A stretch of DNA of 64,000 nt, from contig NZ_CP049914.1 in NCBI RefSeq assembly GCF_011306175.1, positions 535,488-599,487 on the forward strand, written 5' to 3'. A program made the translations under genes and the position numbers. Each line of letters starts with the position of its first letter. The stretch's first letter is position 1. Origin of the DNA: Vibrio sp. HDW18. Lineage in GTDB: Bacteria > Pseudomonadota > Gammaproteobacteria > Enterobacterales > Vibrionaceae. Under the pieces are notes generated by a model. The model was not told where the DNA came from and did no database searches. It saw only the letters and a list, made by a program, of their open reading frames with translations. Shown in pieces: positions 29,484-37,950 of this stretch.

Positions 29484-29518
29484 AACTCGAACGCCCCGTG
29501 GGATCATGGGGCGGATAC

Positions 29519-29912
29519 GGTTTAAATAGGCGCTTACATGATTTGAGATGAACAATCCTGCAACTTTCCAAGCCAAACTCATCGCGAATTGGCACAAAAT
29601 TCCAATGAGGCAATTACACAAATCTGACAGCGCCAGCAACATTGCTTTTTCATTAGGCCGCGCAAAACAATGCCAAATTGCCGATGTGCTTTGGTGCCAA
29701 TAAGCCAAAAAAGCCCGAACACTTAAAGCGATTTTGAGCCAGCGACATTGGCCTCACGCAAGCACAAAAACGAAATGAGGCAAATGCTCGACAATCAACG
29801 CGCCAAAAACATTGCCGGTTCATTAGGCAGCGATGAACAATGTTAAATTGCAGACAAACCGACACGAATTACCAAAGTAAACGTTCACCGCATGATTTAA
29901 CTGGATTAAGCA
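29519..29912. other. Gene-free cassette, family P (left end lost to IS66)
   Basis: After the IS66-A tip (29537) the DNA matches the gene-free cassette at 41934-42402, starting at the ATTTGAGATGAA segment and ending with the shared CATGATTTAACTGGATTAAG. Short frames here are not supported. It contains the paired GAGGCAA / CATTAGGCAGCG modules of this family. Confidence 0.7.
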
Positions 29913-30032
29913 TAACGCCCGCTTAAGGGGCAGCCAACGCCACTACCAACTTGCCGCATAACATCGTAATCACAAAAGCCAACGCATGGTAAAAATGCCA
30001 CGCGTTGGCTGTCCCTCTTGAAGCGTTTGTTA
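29913..30032 (-). repeat. attC 4 (type B)
   Basis: Follows the intact higBA cassette; supplies the higA stop codon. Confidence 0.95.
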
Positions 30033-30347
30033 TGTACGTGCGCTTTGTTCCAGCGAAACAAACAACGGCTTTACAAGCTTTGCCTCTTCTTGATAACGAT
30101 TTCTCGTATCCCAAAGATCAACTGCATGTTGAATGTTAAGCCAAAATTCTGGGGTGTTACCTAATGCCGCGGCTAACTTGATTGCTACCGGAGCTGTTAA
30201 CACACCACCATTAATCAAATTACTCACCGTATTTCTGTGTACGCCCATCGCTTCAGCGAGCGCTTTTGATGTGATGCCCATTGGTTCAAGAAATTCAACT
30301 TTTAACATTTCCCCAACGCTAACTGGACGACGTTTTGTCTTACGCAT
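30030..30347 (-). CDS. higA: HigA antitoxin, intact pair
   Basis: 105 residues; XRE-type helix-turn-helix that neutralises HigB and represses the operon. Lies 10 bases after the higB stop. In this type the toxin gene comes first. Differs from the orphan copy at one residue (Leu for Phe near position 91). The stop TAA is made by the attC end. Confidence 0.92.
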   Translation of the reverse strand: MRKTKRRPVSVGEMLKVEFLEPMGITSKALAEAMGVHRNTVSNLINGGVLTAPVAIKLAAALGNTPEFWLNIQHAVDLWDTRNRYQEEAKLVKPLFVSLEQSART

Positions 30348-30357
30348 AGTCGTTACC

Positions 30358-30645
30358 TCAATACTTATGTGGGTCTAAGTAAGTATTTAGTGCAACACCA
30401 TCAACCCACTGAAAAATCAAACGATACTGTTTGTTCACTCGAATTGAACACCAACCTTTAAGATTTCCTTCAAGATGTTCAAAACGATTACCCGGTGGAA
30501 TTCTTAAGTCTGATTCAGCTTGAGCTGCATCTAAGATTTCCAGCTTCCGAAATAGAGCATTCTCTATGCTACTTGGAATTAAACGATGTCGTTTATCATC
30601 CTCGTAAAACTGCTCTAACCACTTATCTTTAAATTCTAATGCCAT
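30358..30645 (-). CDS. higB: HigB toxin (RelE-like mRNA interferase)
   Basis: 95 residues starting MALEFKDKWLEQFYEDD; ends LNTYLDPHKY. Ribosome-dependent mRNase that cleaves translated mRNA. The open frame reaches 30711 but the ATG at 30645 is the family start. Closely resembles V. cholerae HigB-1 as I remember it. The pair should have its own promoter in 30646-30745. Confidence 0.92.
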   Translation of the reverse strand: MALEFKDKWLEQFYEDDKRHRLIPSSIENALFRKLEILDAAQAESDLRIPPGNRFEHLEGNLKGWCSIRVNKQYRLIFQWVDGVALNTYLDPHKY

Positions 30646-30745
30646 TGCAACTTGCACTGTCTCATTGTGCATCCATAGACAAAGACTAACGCATAATGAC
30701 ACTGTGCACAAGTTTGATTTGTAGGAAGGATTTCAGAAAAGTACA

Positions 30746-30865
30746 TAACGCCGCGTTAAGGGGCAGCCAACGCTACTACCAAGTTTCCGCATAACAACGT
30801 AACCACAAAAACCAACGCATGATAAAAATGCCACGCGTTGGCTGTCCCTCTTTAATGCTTTGTTA
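30746..30865 (-). repeat. attC 5 (type B, divergent outer arms)
   Basis: Inner part is type B, but the outer cores read TAACGCCGCGTTAAGG and CCTCTTTAATGCTTTGTTA; compensating changes keep the arms paired. Confidence 0.92.
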
Positions 30866-30874
30866 AGTGCGAAT

Positions 30875-31759
30875 TCATTGTACGCACTGAGCTAACAAAT
30901 TTTCTTGGATACTAGTTGGTAAACTAATACCCGTCTGCTCTTTGATAACTTGAAGTGCATTTTCTAACCACTCTTTGTTATCATTTTTGTACTTATCTAA
31001 CGCTTTAAACTCTTCAGGAGCGAGAACTTCGTAGAACCGTTCTTGCACGGTACCTCTCATGCCTTCGTAAACAAAGCTATCAATGAACTTGGTTAATGAT
31101 TCAACTCTGTTTCTGAGATTGAACTCATTGATTGCTGCAAGATCATCTTTATGGATTTCATTTTGCCTAGCTTTTACCCATTCATAAAATTCTCGAACTT
31201 GATTGTGATAATCAGAAAGTACTTTTCTAATATCAAGCTCTTCATTTTCACGAATGTAGGCTTTTGCTTGAGATTTAATTTGACTAGATTTCATTAGCTC
31301 ATCGCCAACTAGAAGAACCTTAAAAACAAATCCCTCATCGGACTGTGAATCAAAACTAAAGGAGGAGCTGATTGTTGGCAGTTTTTCGTGTTGAGAATAA
31401 CTTCTCAAAAATTCTATGAATTTGCTAAGTGAGTTGTCCACAAAGCGAATTTTGACCTGATCTTCATATCCATCAAAGTTGATTTCATTCTTTTTATATA
31501 GTCTGCTATATAGAACTCGCGAGTGATCAATTAAGGACTTGGCTGCGCAAACATAGTTGTGCAACTTAAAACCAAGGTGAACTTGGCATTCATGTAACTT
31601 CCATCTATTTGTTATAGAGAAAAGTTCAACACCGACACGTTCATTACACATGAAGTCAATAATCGAAATCAACTCGTGATAGTTCGCTTCAAATAAAGCA
31701 AGCGAATAATCAAAGTGCTCTAGTAAGTCGATTCTTTGTTTTACTTGTTCAAATTTCAA
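30875..31759 (-). CDS. Cassette protein of unknown function (294 aa)
   Basis: TTG start preceded by AGGAG at good distance. Helical, soluble, rich in charged residues, no signal or membrane segment; no family recognised. Conspicuous blocks are HLGFKLHNYVCAAKSLIDH and the C-terminal QVIKEQTGISLPTSIQENLL. Alone in its cassette. Confidence 0.7.
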   Translation of the reverse strand: MKFEQVKQRIDLLEHFDYSLALFEANYHELISIIDFMCNERVGVELFSITNRWKLHECQVHLGFKLHNYVCAAKSLIDHSRVLYSRLYKKNEINFDGYEDQVKIRFVDNSLSKFIEFLRSYSQHEKLPTISSSFSFDSQSDEGFVFKVLLVGDELMKSSQIKSQAKAYIRENEELDIRKVLSDYHNQVREFYEWVKARQNEIHKDDLAAINEFNLRNRVESLTKFIDSFVYEGMRGTVQERFYEVLAPEEFKALDKYKNDNKEWLENALQVIKEQTGISLPTSIQENLLAQCVQ

Positions 31760-31776
31760 TTTTTACTCCTAGCACT

Positions 31777-31898
31777 TAACGCCCGCCTAAGGGGCTGGCA
31801 ACACATACCACTAAACTCAATCACAACAACCGAAACCACCGCGGCTCATTGGGACTGGAAACGCCGCGCGTTGACAGTCCCTCTTGAGGCGTTTGTTA
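31777..31898 (-). repeat. attC 6 (type A)
   Basis: VCR consensus with CGCGCGTTG inner stem; belongs to the coiled-coil membrane protein cassette. Confidence 0.95.
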
Positions 31899-31901
31899 TG
31901 T

Positions 31902-32519
31902 TTATTTTTCAGGGTGAACACCAATAGTTTTACGCATTTCGGATATCAAATATTCCTGTATCGCTGGTATTTCTTGTTCCAGATATTGGAAAACTTCTGC
32001 TTGAACTTCAGATATTTTCTCAAACTCTTCATCGCTTACACAAGAGCTAAGTCTTTGATCTAGCCTATTGTACTTAAGTACATTTTTGAATAGTGTTGAG
32101 AAAAATCTGTCTAGCTCTGTATCTATATGCTCAGGTAATAGGATCCTATGTTCTGCGTACTTAGATCGAATTTCTTGCCAATGAGGCATAAAATCTTTTC
32201 TTCTATCTGTACCAGATTTTGAGTCGTGTACCGCATAATATCGAGCTCGTTCTAACTTAAGGAGATGCTGATACAAATCGAGTATCGCATTTGCTTGCTT
32301 TTCAAAGATACCACCATAGGAAATTTGGAGCCTAAGACGATCTTTTTCTAGCTCAGACTTAAACGCCTCTACTTGTTTAGATGCGTCACTTTTGATTTTC
32401 TCTTTGAAATTAGAAATATCCTTATCTAAATAGTGTTTAAATAAAGAGCGAGCTACTAGCCCCAGCACTGTTAGAAAAGTGGCATTAGTAATTACGCTTT
32501 CAATTAACAATTTATCCAT
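31902..32519 (-). CDS. Membrane-anchored coiled-coil protein, unknown
   Basis: 205 residues. One N-terminal membrane helix (~8-28), then a long coiled coil (KEKIKSDASKQVEAFKSELE) and a helical C-terminal part. The frame continues upstream into attC 7, but the ATG at 32519 is the natural start. Function unknown. Confidence 0.7.
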   Translation of the reverse strand: MDKLLIESVITNATFLTVLGLVARSLFKHYLDKDISNFKEKIKSDASKQVEAFKSELEKDRLRLQISYGGIFEKQANAILDLYQHLLKLERARYYAVHDSKSGTDRRKDFMPHWQEIRSKYAEHRILLPEHIDTELDRFFSTLFKNVLKYNRLDQRLSSCVSDEEFEKISEVQAEVFQYLEQEIPAIQEYLISEMRKTIGVHPEK

Positions 32520-32537
32520 TGTTACCCTCAATAAACA

Positions 32538-32660
32538 TAACGCCCGCCTAAGGGGCTGGCAACGCATTACTACAAAACTCAATCACAACAACCGAAACCA
32601 CCGAGGCTCATTGGGACTGGAAACGCCACGCGTTGACAGTCCCTCTTGAGGCGTTTGTTA
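32538..32660 (-). repeat. attC 7 (type A)
   Basis: VCR consensus; its GTTA end gives the stop codon of the next gene on the right. Confidence 0.95.
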
Positions 32661-32924
32661 GGCATTTGCCAACGGCTGTAATCGTTCTGCTGGAATGTTC
32701 CAACGCTCACCATTTGCTGTTGACACTGATACTGACTTCTTATTGAACTTAACGACAACACATAGCTGAATAGTGCCTTTATCATCGACAAACTGCGCCG
32801 GCGAACCAAGTATGAACTCTTGCCTTTTGGCTTGAACTTCAAGTTCATCCAGATGCTCCAAACGAGCTACGATCCTATGATTTAACTCTATCAGTTCTTT
32901 TCGCGTTAACTTGCCTATGTCCAT
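32658..32924 (-). CDS. Small conserved protein (88 aa)
   Basis: MDIGKLTRKELIELNHRIV start with a helical N-half and a beta-rich C-half (VVVKFNKKSVSVSTANGERW), resembling a small SH3-like or KOW-like fold found in many bacteria; no named function. Stop codon from attC 7. The ATG at 32924 is preferred over 32960. Confidence 0.65.
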   Translation of the reverse strand: MDIGKLTRKELIELNHRIVARLEHLDELEVQAKRQEFILGSPAQFVDDKGTIQLCVVVKFNKKSVSVSTANGERWNIPAERLQPLANA

Positions 32925-32997
32925 ACTTAAAAACTCTACTACTTTGAATAATAAGAGCATTGTATCAGCTAAATTTGATAGTCGAACGATTAATGCC

Positions 32998-33117
32998 TAA
33001 CGCCCGCTTAAGGGGCAGCCAACGCTACGACCAACTTTCCGCATAACACCGTAATCACAAAAACCAGCGCATAGTAAAAATGCCGCGCGTTGGTTGTCCC
33101 TCTTGAAGCGTTTGTTA
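32998..33117 (-). repeat. attC 8 (type B)
   Basis: Type B arms; provides the stop of the AbiC-like gene. Confidence 0.95.
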
Positions 33118-33966
33118 TGTGTTTTGCTCGCACACTTCAATAAAAGATATATTTGTAGAACCATAAGCACTTTTTTCATACATTTTAATTTCATAATCTT
33201 CAATAGATGATAGTCGATGTAAATGCTCAAAGAAACTATATCTTTCAATTAAAAACTTGAACTTAGTATTACCTAATTCACTGATGCAATTGTAAAATAG
33301 CAAACCCAACTCATAATCAGACATTTGAGCTCGAAGTAAATTAGAATAGAACTTTTTGTCTTCTACTGTCGATCTATCAACATACTTTAAAATTTGATAG
33401 ACATTACGAAAATAATGCCCAACTAAATGACCATATACCCGATGAAATTTTAGATAATGTCCATTTATATCATCACTAAAAATTTCATCATTACCGAATT
33501 GATGAGCATACTCATAGCTAGCACCTTGTTCGACAAATTTATCTTTGTATAAGACTCTAAAGACTTCTCGACCATGGCACAACTTTCTGTTGTTGAGATA
33601 ACCTTCTTCAATCTGTAGCGATTGGACAATTTCATTGTGTAGTTGAAGCAATTGAAAAAATGTTGTCTCAAATACTTGCTTATTCATTGCTTTAGTTTGT
33701 AGTTCAAATTCTTCTTTTTGCCCTTTGATTTCGGCACGAGTTTCTCTGAGCTCTTGAGACTGAAGAAATATTGATGTAATAATCCCTGCGAACGCTAAAC
33801 CAGAGAATAGTGTATTCAGAGAACCATAAGAGTCACCAAATAGCGCTCTGTTAGTAATTTCTGATACGTCATTGCTAAATAATAACTGCATCCAAGTAGG
33901 GTAGTAATACCATGCCATCACTACCGATAAAACAAGAATAATTATAGATATAACTGATTTTTTCAT
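33115..33966 (-). CDS. Putative phage abortive-infection protein (AbiC-like)
   Basis: 283 residues. Two membrane helices near residues 4-25 and 50-68, a coiled segment, then a cytoplasmic helical domain with TTFFQLLQLHNEIV, GREVFRVLY, HYFRNVYQILKYV and LRAQMSDYELGLLFYNC. This is the pattern of the putAbiC family (Pfam PF16872, from memory). A membrane-bound suicide defence against phage is known for some members; activity here is inferred. Start ATG at 33966 rather than 33987. Stop made by attC 8. Confidence 0.78.
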   Translation of the reverse strand: MKKSVISIIILVLSVVMAWYYYPTWMQLLFSNDVSEITNRALFGDSYGSLNTLFSGLAFAGIITSIFLQSQELRETRAEIKGQKEEFELQTKAMNKQVFETTFFQLLQLHNEIVQSLQIEEGYLNNRKLCHGREVFRVLYKDKFVEQGASYEYAHQFGNDEIFSDDINGHYLKFHRVYGHLVGHYFRNVYQILKYVDRSTVEDKKFYSNLLRAQMSDYELGLLFYNCISELGNTKFKFLIERYSFFEHLHRLSSIEDYEIKMYEKSAYGSTNISFIEVCEQNT

Positions 33967-33986
33967 ATTACCTCTGATGAAACACA

Positions 33987-34106
33987 TAACGCCCGCCTAA
34001 GGGGATGGCAACGCACAAACCAGCTAAACGCACAGCAAATTCACCACAAATATCACCGCACACCAAAAATGCCGCGCGTTGACAGTCCCTCTTGAGGCGT
34101 TTGTTA
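33987..34106 (-). repeat. attC 9 (type C)
   Basis: Arms with GGATGGCAACGCACAAACCAGC; same as attC 29, whose cassette is a duplicate of this one. Confidence 0.94.
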
Positions 34107-34160
34107 TATTTTCGTTCTCAGCACTAATGTGACCAAAAACTTAAAATTAAAGAAAAGCCA

Positions 34161-34445
34161 TTAACAAACTGATACTTCTCGACTTTCTAAAACCGTAGCA
34201 GCATCGGCTCGCTCAATAATTTTCAACAATACCGATTGAATTGCTTCATCTTCACGAACATCTTTATTACTCGTAAATCTCTGAATTTGTGCTTCAGCGT
34301 TTTCTTCAGGAACAAAAGTGATGACTACTTCGGTAGCGAAATCTGTCGTTTTTCCGAAATATTCTAAAGATATTTGCGGATAACCTTTGAAACCTCTTTG
34401 TACTCGTTTCAATATGCGTTTTTTCGCTTTATCCACGTTCATCAT
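34161..34445 (-). CDS. Small cassette protein, duplicated (94 aa)
   Basis: MMNVDKAKKRILKRVQRGFKG; basic N-terminus, then a beta-alpha domain (EVVITFVPEEN) and an acidic helix. Identical protein at 51730-52014. Start is ATGATG; the second ATG is better spaced from AAAGGA. Function unknown. Confidence 0.68.
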   Translation of the reverse strand: MMNVDKAKKRILKRVQRGFKGYPQISLEYFGKTTDFATEVVITFVPEENAEAQIQRFTSNKDVREDEAIQSVLLKIIERADAATVLESREVSVC

Positions 34446-34477
34446 GAATCCTTTTGATTGTTAAACTTAAAAAAATA

Positions 34478-34596
34478 TAACGCCCAGCTAAGGGGCTGAC
34501 AACACACAGCCACACTCAACATTAACAACCGTAATCACTGATGCTAACCGTACCGAAGATGCCACGTGTTGACAGTCCCACTTGAGCTGTTTGTTA
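34478..34596 (-). repeat. attC 10 (type D)
   Basis: TAACGCCCAGCTAAGG ... CTTGAGCTGTTTGTTA; duplicated at attC 17. Confidence 0.93.
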
Positions 34597-34797
34597 GGTG
34601 CAGTGTCTAAGTTTTAGTGTGATTCTCACCGCACTACTATCCGATTTTCGTGATTCTCAGTCGTTTGCTCGACCAAAATCACAGTTGCATAATAGCTGTA
34701 AATCAACAACTTATGCACCATTAATCACACGATAAGCCTCACATATTGAAGTGAAGTTATAAGGATATAGAGATATATGATTATTGGAGTATAAACT

Positions 34798-35256
34798 ATG
34801 ACAGAATCAGCACATAATAAAACCAAACGTAAGCTCATAAATAACATCAAAGATATTAAGCCAACACATCAGACAGCGATATTTTATAACAACTTTGATG
34901 AAGCCTTTGAGTTCAATGATTTGATGCAGAAGATTAAAAAACCTGTCAGTGCTGCATTCAAAAGTATCACTATGATTTGGGTGCTGAGATTAAAAAATCA
35001 GTTCAATTATGGTGTAGTCGGTTACATTCAAATTCTCACCACTGCCGAACTTGATTTGAAATTGCTTAACAAAGTGCTCGCAAAATACACACGTGAGAAC
35101 CAAGTTAGAACAGTACAACGTCCATTTGACCGAGAAAAATATACAGATACAGTATCAAAGCAAAAGCTTGCCAATTTAGCCGCCTATTTAAGCTCAGAAA
35201 CAAGCCCAAGGCGATATGCCATAACTAACAAGCCACAAATTAATAAAAACGCTTAG
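34798..35256 (+). CDS. Plus-strand cassette protein, unknown (152 aa), copy 1
   Basis: Reads against the array direction, so it needs its own promoter in the 200 bases upstream, which contain two TGATTCTCA repeats. TTGGAG precedes the ATG. Basic protein; core block MIWVLRLKNQFNYGVVGYIQILTT and a tail rich in Lys/Arg. No family recognised. A hairpin (around 35286-35313) separates it from the convergent minus gene. Near-identical copy at 40342. Confidence 0.68.
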   Translation: MTESAHNKTKRKLINNIKDIKPTHQTAIFYNNFDEAFEFNDLMQKIKKPVSAAFKSITMIWVLRLKNQFNYGVVGYIQILTTAELDLKLLNKVLAKYTRENQVRTVQRPFDREKYTDTVSKQKLANLAAYLSSETSPRRYAITNKPQINKNA

Positions 35257-35369
35257 AATTGATTACAGAGCGATTATTGACAGTTTATATCACCTCCGCG
35301 TGGAGATAATATATTGAATGAAAACACACATCAGACTTTTCCACTTCAACTCTATAAACTTTCACTATG

Positions 35370-35657
35370 TTAGTCAATTTCATGATAATCTAAAACTACG
35401 ATTTTTCCATCACGATCACGGGTTAAAACTAATTTTTCAAAATCCTTGCATTGAAAAACTTTATGTTCCTTTCGTTCAACTTCACTTTTCAGCGCCTGGG
35501 CTAAATCTTCAATGCTGTTTAAACGTAATGCCAAAAGTCTCTTCTCTTCTGTTGTGTGCTTCCGCACCTCGGAAGCGATGCGCCCTTCATTGACTGCGCG
35601 CTGTGCACAACTATCCCCTATAGTTTTTTCTAGTTTGGCAAATAACCATTTAAGCAT
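35370..35657 (-). CDS. Small cassette protein (95 aa), copy 1
   Basis: Starts MLKWLFAKLEKTI after AGGAG; helical with a C-terminal KLVLTRDRDGKIVVLDYHEID. Convergent with the plus-strand gene in the same cassette. Copy at 40914 differs at over a dozen residues, all in the first two thirds. Unknown function. Confidence 0.65.
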   Translation of the reverse strand: MLKWLFAKLEKTIGDSCAQRAVNEGRIASEVRKHTTEEKRLLALRLNSIEDLAQALKSEVERKEHKVFQCKDFEKLVLTRDRDGKIVVLDYHEID

Positions 35658-35683
35658 GTTTTTACTCCTTTTGTGAAGCAACC

Positions 35684-35806
35684 TAACGCCCGCCTAAGGG
35701 GCTGGCAACGCATTACCACTAAACTCAAACACAACCGCCATAACCACCGCGGCTCAATGGGACTGTAAACGCCACGCGTTGACAGTCCCTCTTGAGGCGT
35801 TTGTTA
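35684..35806 (-). repeat. attC 11 (type A)
   Basis: VCR consensus; left of the plus-strand ATPase cassette. Confidence 0.95.
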
Positions 35807-35914
35807 GTTTGTTCTACAAAGATACATTGTTCAAAAATCACTCTAAAGATTCTTGCATAAAGTTATTATAAAAGTTACATTTTAAACATAATATTCCAAT
35901 AAAGGCATAATCTA

Positions 35915-37090
35915 ATGGACCCAGTATTAAACCCATACAGCCCAGGAGCTGGAACACCACCTTATGAACTAGCCGGTCGTGATGATCTAAGAAGAGACTT
36001 ATCAGTAACAATAGCGCGTATTATGAAAAATCGTTCCGCTAAAAGTCTGATGCTAGTCGGCCTAAGAGGTGTAGGCAAAACGGTTTTGCTTGAGCAAATG
36101 TCTCAAGATGCCGAGAAACAGCAGGCGCATATCATCTTCATTGAAGCACCGGAAAAGCGTTCATTACCATCATTAATTGCACCTAAATTACGATTAGCAA
36201 TGTTGAAATTGAGCAATCTTGAGAAAGCAAAAAGTCAAGCTATAACAGCTTTGAGGGCTATTGCTGGATTTGCTAAAGGAATGAAATTTACATTCAATGA
36301 TATCGAAGTTGGAATAGACTACGAACCCGAAACTGGCTTAGCTGACAATGGTGATCTTGAAGCCGATCTGACCGCATTGTTTATTGAGGTCGGTAAAGCG
36401 GCACAAGTGGCAGATACCGCCATTGTCTTGTTTATAGATGAACTTCAATATGTAGATTCAGATCAGTTTGCATCCCTAATTTCAGCTCTTCATCGTTGTT
36501 CACAACTTAAACTTCCGATCACGTTAGTTGGAGCAGGATTACCGCAATTGCGCGGGCTTGCAGGCAACTCGAAATCATATGCTGAACGTCTATTTAGCTA
36601 CCCAGAAGTAGGACCATTACCTGAACAAGCTGCAATTGATGCAATTCAAAAGCCAGCTAAAAGTGAAGGCGTTGAATTTACAGATGAAGCCATTAAAGAG
36701 ATCATAAGTAAGACACAGTGCTATGCATATTTTATTCAGGAATGGTGCAGTCACTCTTGGAATATCGCAGCTAAGAGTCCCATTACTAAAGATGATGTTA
36801 TTGCTGCAACAGAGCTAACAATTGCCACACTTGATGAATCGTTTTTCCGAGTTCGATTTGATCGCCTGACTCCAAAAGAAAAAGGATACATGTTAGCCAT
36901 GGCTCGGCTTGGAGCGGGTCCACACCGCTCAGGTGATATTGCTGAAAAGCTTAATAAAACAGTTAATCAGGTCGCCCCTATTAGACATGGCTTGATCGAG
37001 AAAGGTATGGTTTATGCGCCAAACCATGGTGATACTGCGTTCACTGTTCCCCTATTTGACGAGTTCATGCTTCGAATAATGATAGATTAA
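35915..37090 (+). CDS. AAA/STAND-like ATPase with winged-helix tail
   Basis: 391 residues on the plus strand, against the array. Walker A GLRGVGKT (49-56), Walker B IVLFIDELQ (Asp175, Glu176), sensor-like VGAGLPQL, lid helices, and a C-terminal winged-helix segment (HRSGDIAEKLNKTVNQVAPIRHGLIEKG). This ORC/CDC6-like NTPase layout occurs in STAND regulators and in some defence and partition systems; no effector domain is fused. It has its own terminator, so it forms an independent transcription unit. Confidence 0.8.
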   Translation: MDPVLNPYSPGAGTPPYELAGRDDLRRDLSVTIARIMKNRSAKSLMLVGLRGVGKTVLLEQMSQDAEKQQAHIIFIEAPEKRSLPSLIAPKLRLAMLKLSNLEKAKSQAITALRAIAGFAKGMKFTFNDIEVGIDYEPETGLADNGDLEADLTALFIEVGKAAQVADTAIVLFIDELQYVDSDQFASLISALHRCSQLKLPITLVGAGLPQLRGLAGNSKSYAERLFSYPEVGPLPEQAAIDAIQKPAKSEGVEFTDEAIKEIISKTQCYAYFIQEWCSHSWNIAAKSPITKDDVIAATELTIATLDESFFRVRFDRLTPKEKGYMLAMARLGAGPHRSGDIAEKLNKTVNQVAPIRHGLIEKGMVYAPNHGDTAFTVPLFDEFMLRIMID

Positions 37091-37097
37091 CCTAAAT

Positions 37098-37139
37098 AGC
37101 CCATTAGACTCTTAAATAGTGGGCTTTTTTTTATTTTTT
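37098..37139 (+). terminator. Terminator of the cassette ATPase gene
   Basis: AGCCCA / TGGGCT stem with a 16-nt loop, then a run of nine T and more T. Rare inside an integron array. Confidence 0.8.
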
Positions 37140-37175
37140 CAAATTATAATTGAGCTAATCCATTTCGGATGAAAC

Positions 37176-37298
37176 TAACGCCCGCCTAAGGGGCTGACAA
37201 CGCATTACCACTCAACTCAAACACAACAGCCGTAACCACCGCGGCTCAATGGGACTGGAAACGCTACGCGTTGACAGTCCCTCTTGAGGCGTTTGTTA
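37176..37298 (-). repeat. attC 12 (type A)
   Basis: GGCTGACAACG variant of the VCR arm; heads a gene-free cassette. Confidence 0.95.
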
Positions 37299-37812
37299 TG
37301 CTTAAGCTTCAACACTTTACATTTGAATCCAGTCAAGAATAACCCACTGAAATCATTGACCAAACTTTAAATTTCCTTGAATTAGAACTGGCGCAACTTT
37401 TACCTATGAACAGACCCATGCAGGCTTTCATTTAGCAACTAGGCCAATGTTGAAACCCTCTCCGACAAACCAACTCACCACGCATAGGAAAAATAATTCA
37501 ATGAGGCAATGACGCTGAAACTTAAAGCGACAGATACATTGCTGTTTCATTAGGCAGCGAAAAACAATGCTCAATTGCCGACAGACTTTCAGCCTATAAG
37601 TAAAGGCACCAAACTGCTCAAAGCGACTTGAAAGAGCAAAACTCACCTCGCGCAGACTCAACAACCCAATGAGGCAATAACTCAGAAGTTACAGCGCCAG
37701 AAACATTGCCGCTTCGTTAGACAGCGACGAACAATATTGAATTGCCGACAAAACTGAACGGAATGCCAAAGGAATCGAAAATCACAACCTGCTGATTTTT
37801 ATGGATTAAGCA
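37299..37812. other. Gene-free cassette, family P
   Basis: 514 bases without a credible gene. Contains two copies of a module: AATGAGGCAAT, about 27 bases, then ATTGCnnnTTCATTAG-CAGCG and an AATTGCCGACA end. Related cassettes at 29538, 41934 and 63235; the first 190 bases match 63235 closely. Confidence 0.75.
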
Positions 37813-37935
37813 TAACGCCCGCCTAAGGGGCTGGCAACGCATTACCACTAAACTCAAACACAACAACCGAAACCACCGCGGCTCAATGGGACTGGAAACG
37901 CCACGCGTTGACAGTCCCTCTTGAGGCGTTTGTTA
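37813..37935 (-). repeat. attC 13 (type A)
   Basis: VCR consensus; belongs to the DUF3024 cassette. Confidence 0.95.
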
Positions 37936-37950
37936 TGTACGTGGTTGAGA

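Larger units (their letters stand above)
27144..29518 (+). mobile_element. IS66-family element B, copy 1
   Basis: 2375 bp, from GTAAACGCGTCATAAACC to GGGGCGGATAC. Inserted 11 bp inside the end of IS66-A copy 2 with an 8-bp duplication GGTTTAAA at 27136-27143 and 29519-29526. Same length and same genes as the copy at 44989. Confidence 0.93.

Noticed and set aside
35318..35593. 91-codon plus-strand frame opposite the small minus gene
   Set aside because: Shadow of 35370-35657, whose start has AGGAG and whose protein is conserved in the second cassette copy.
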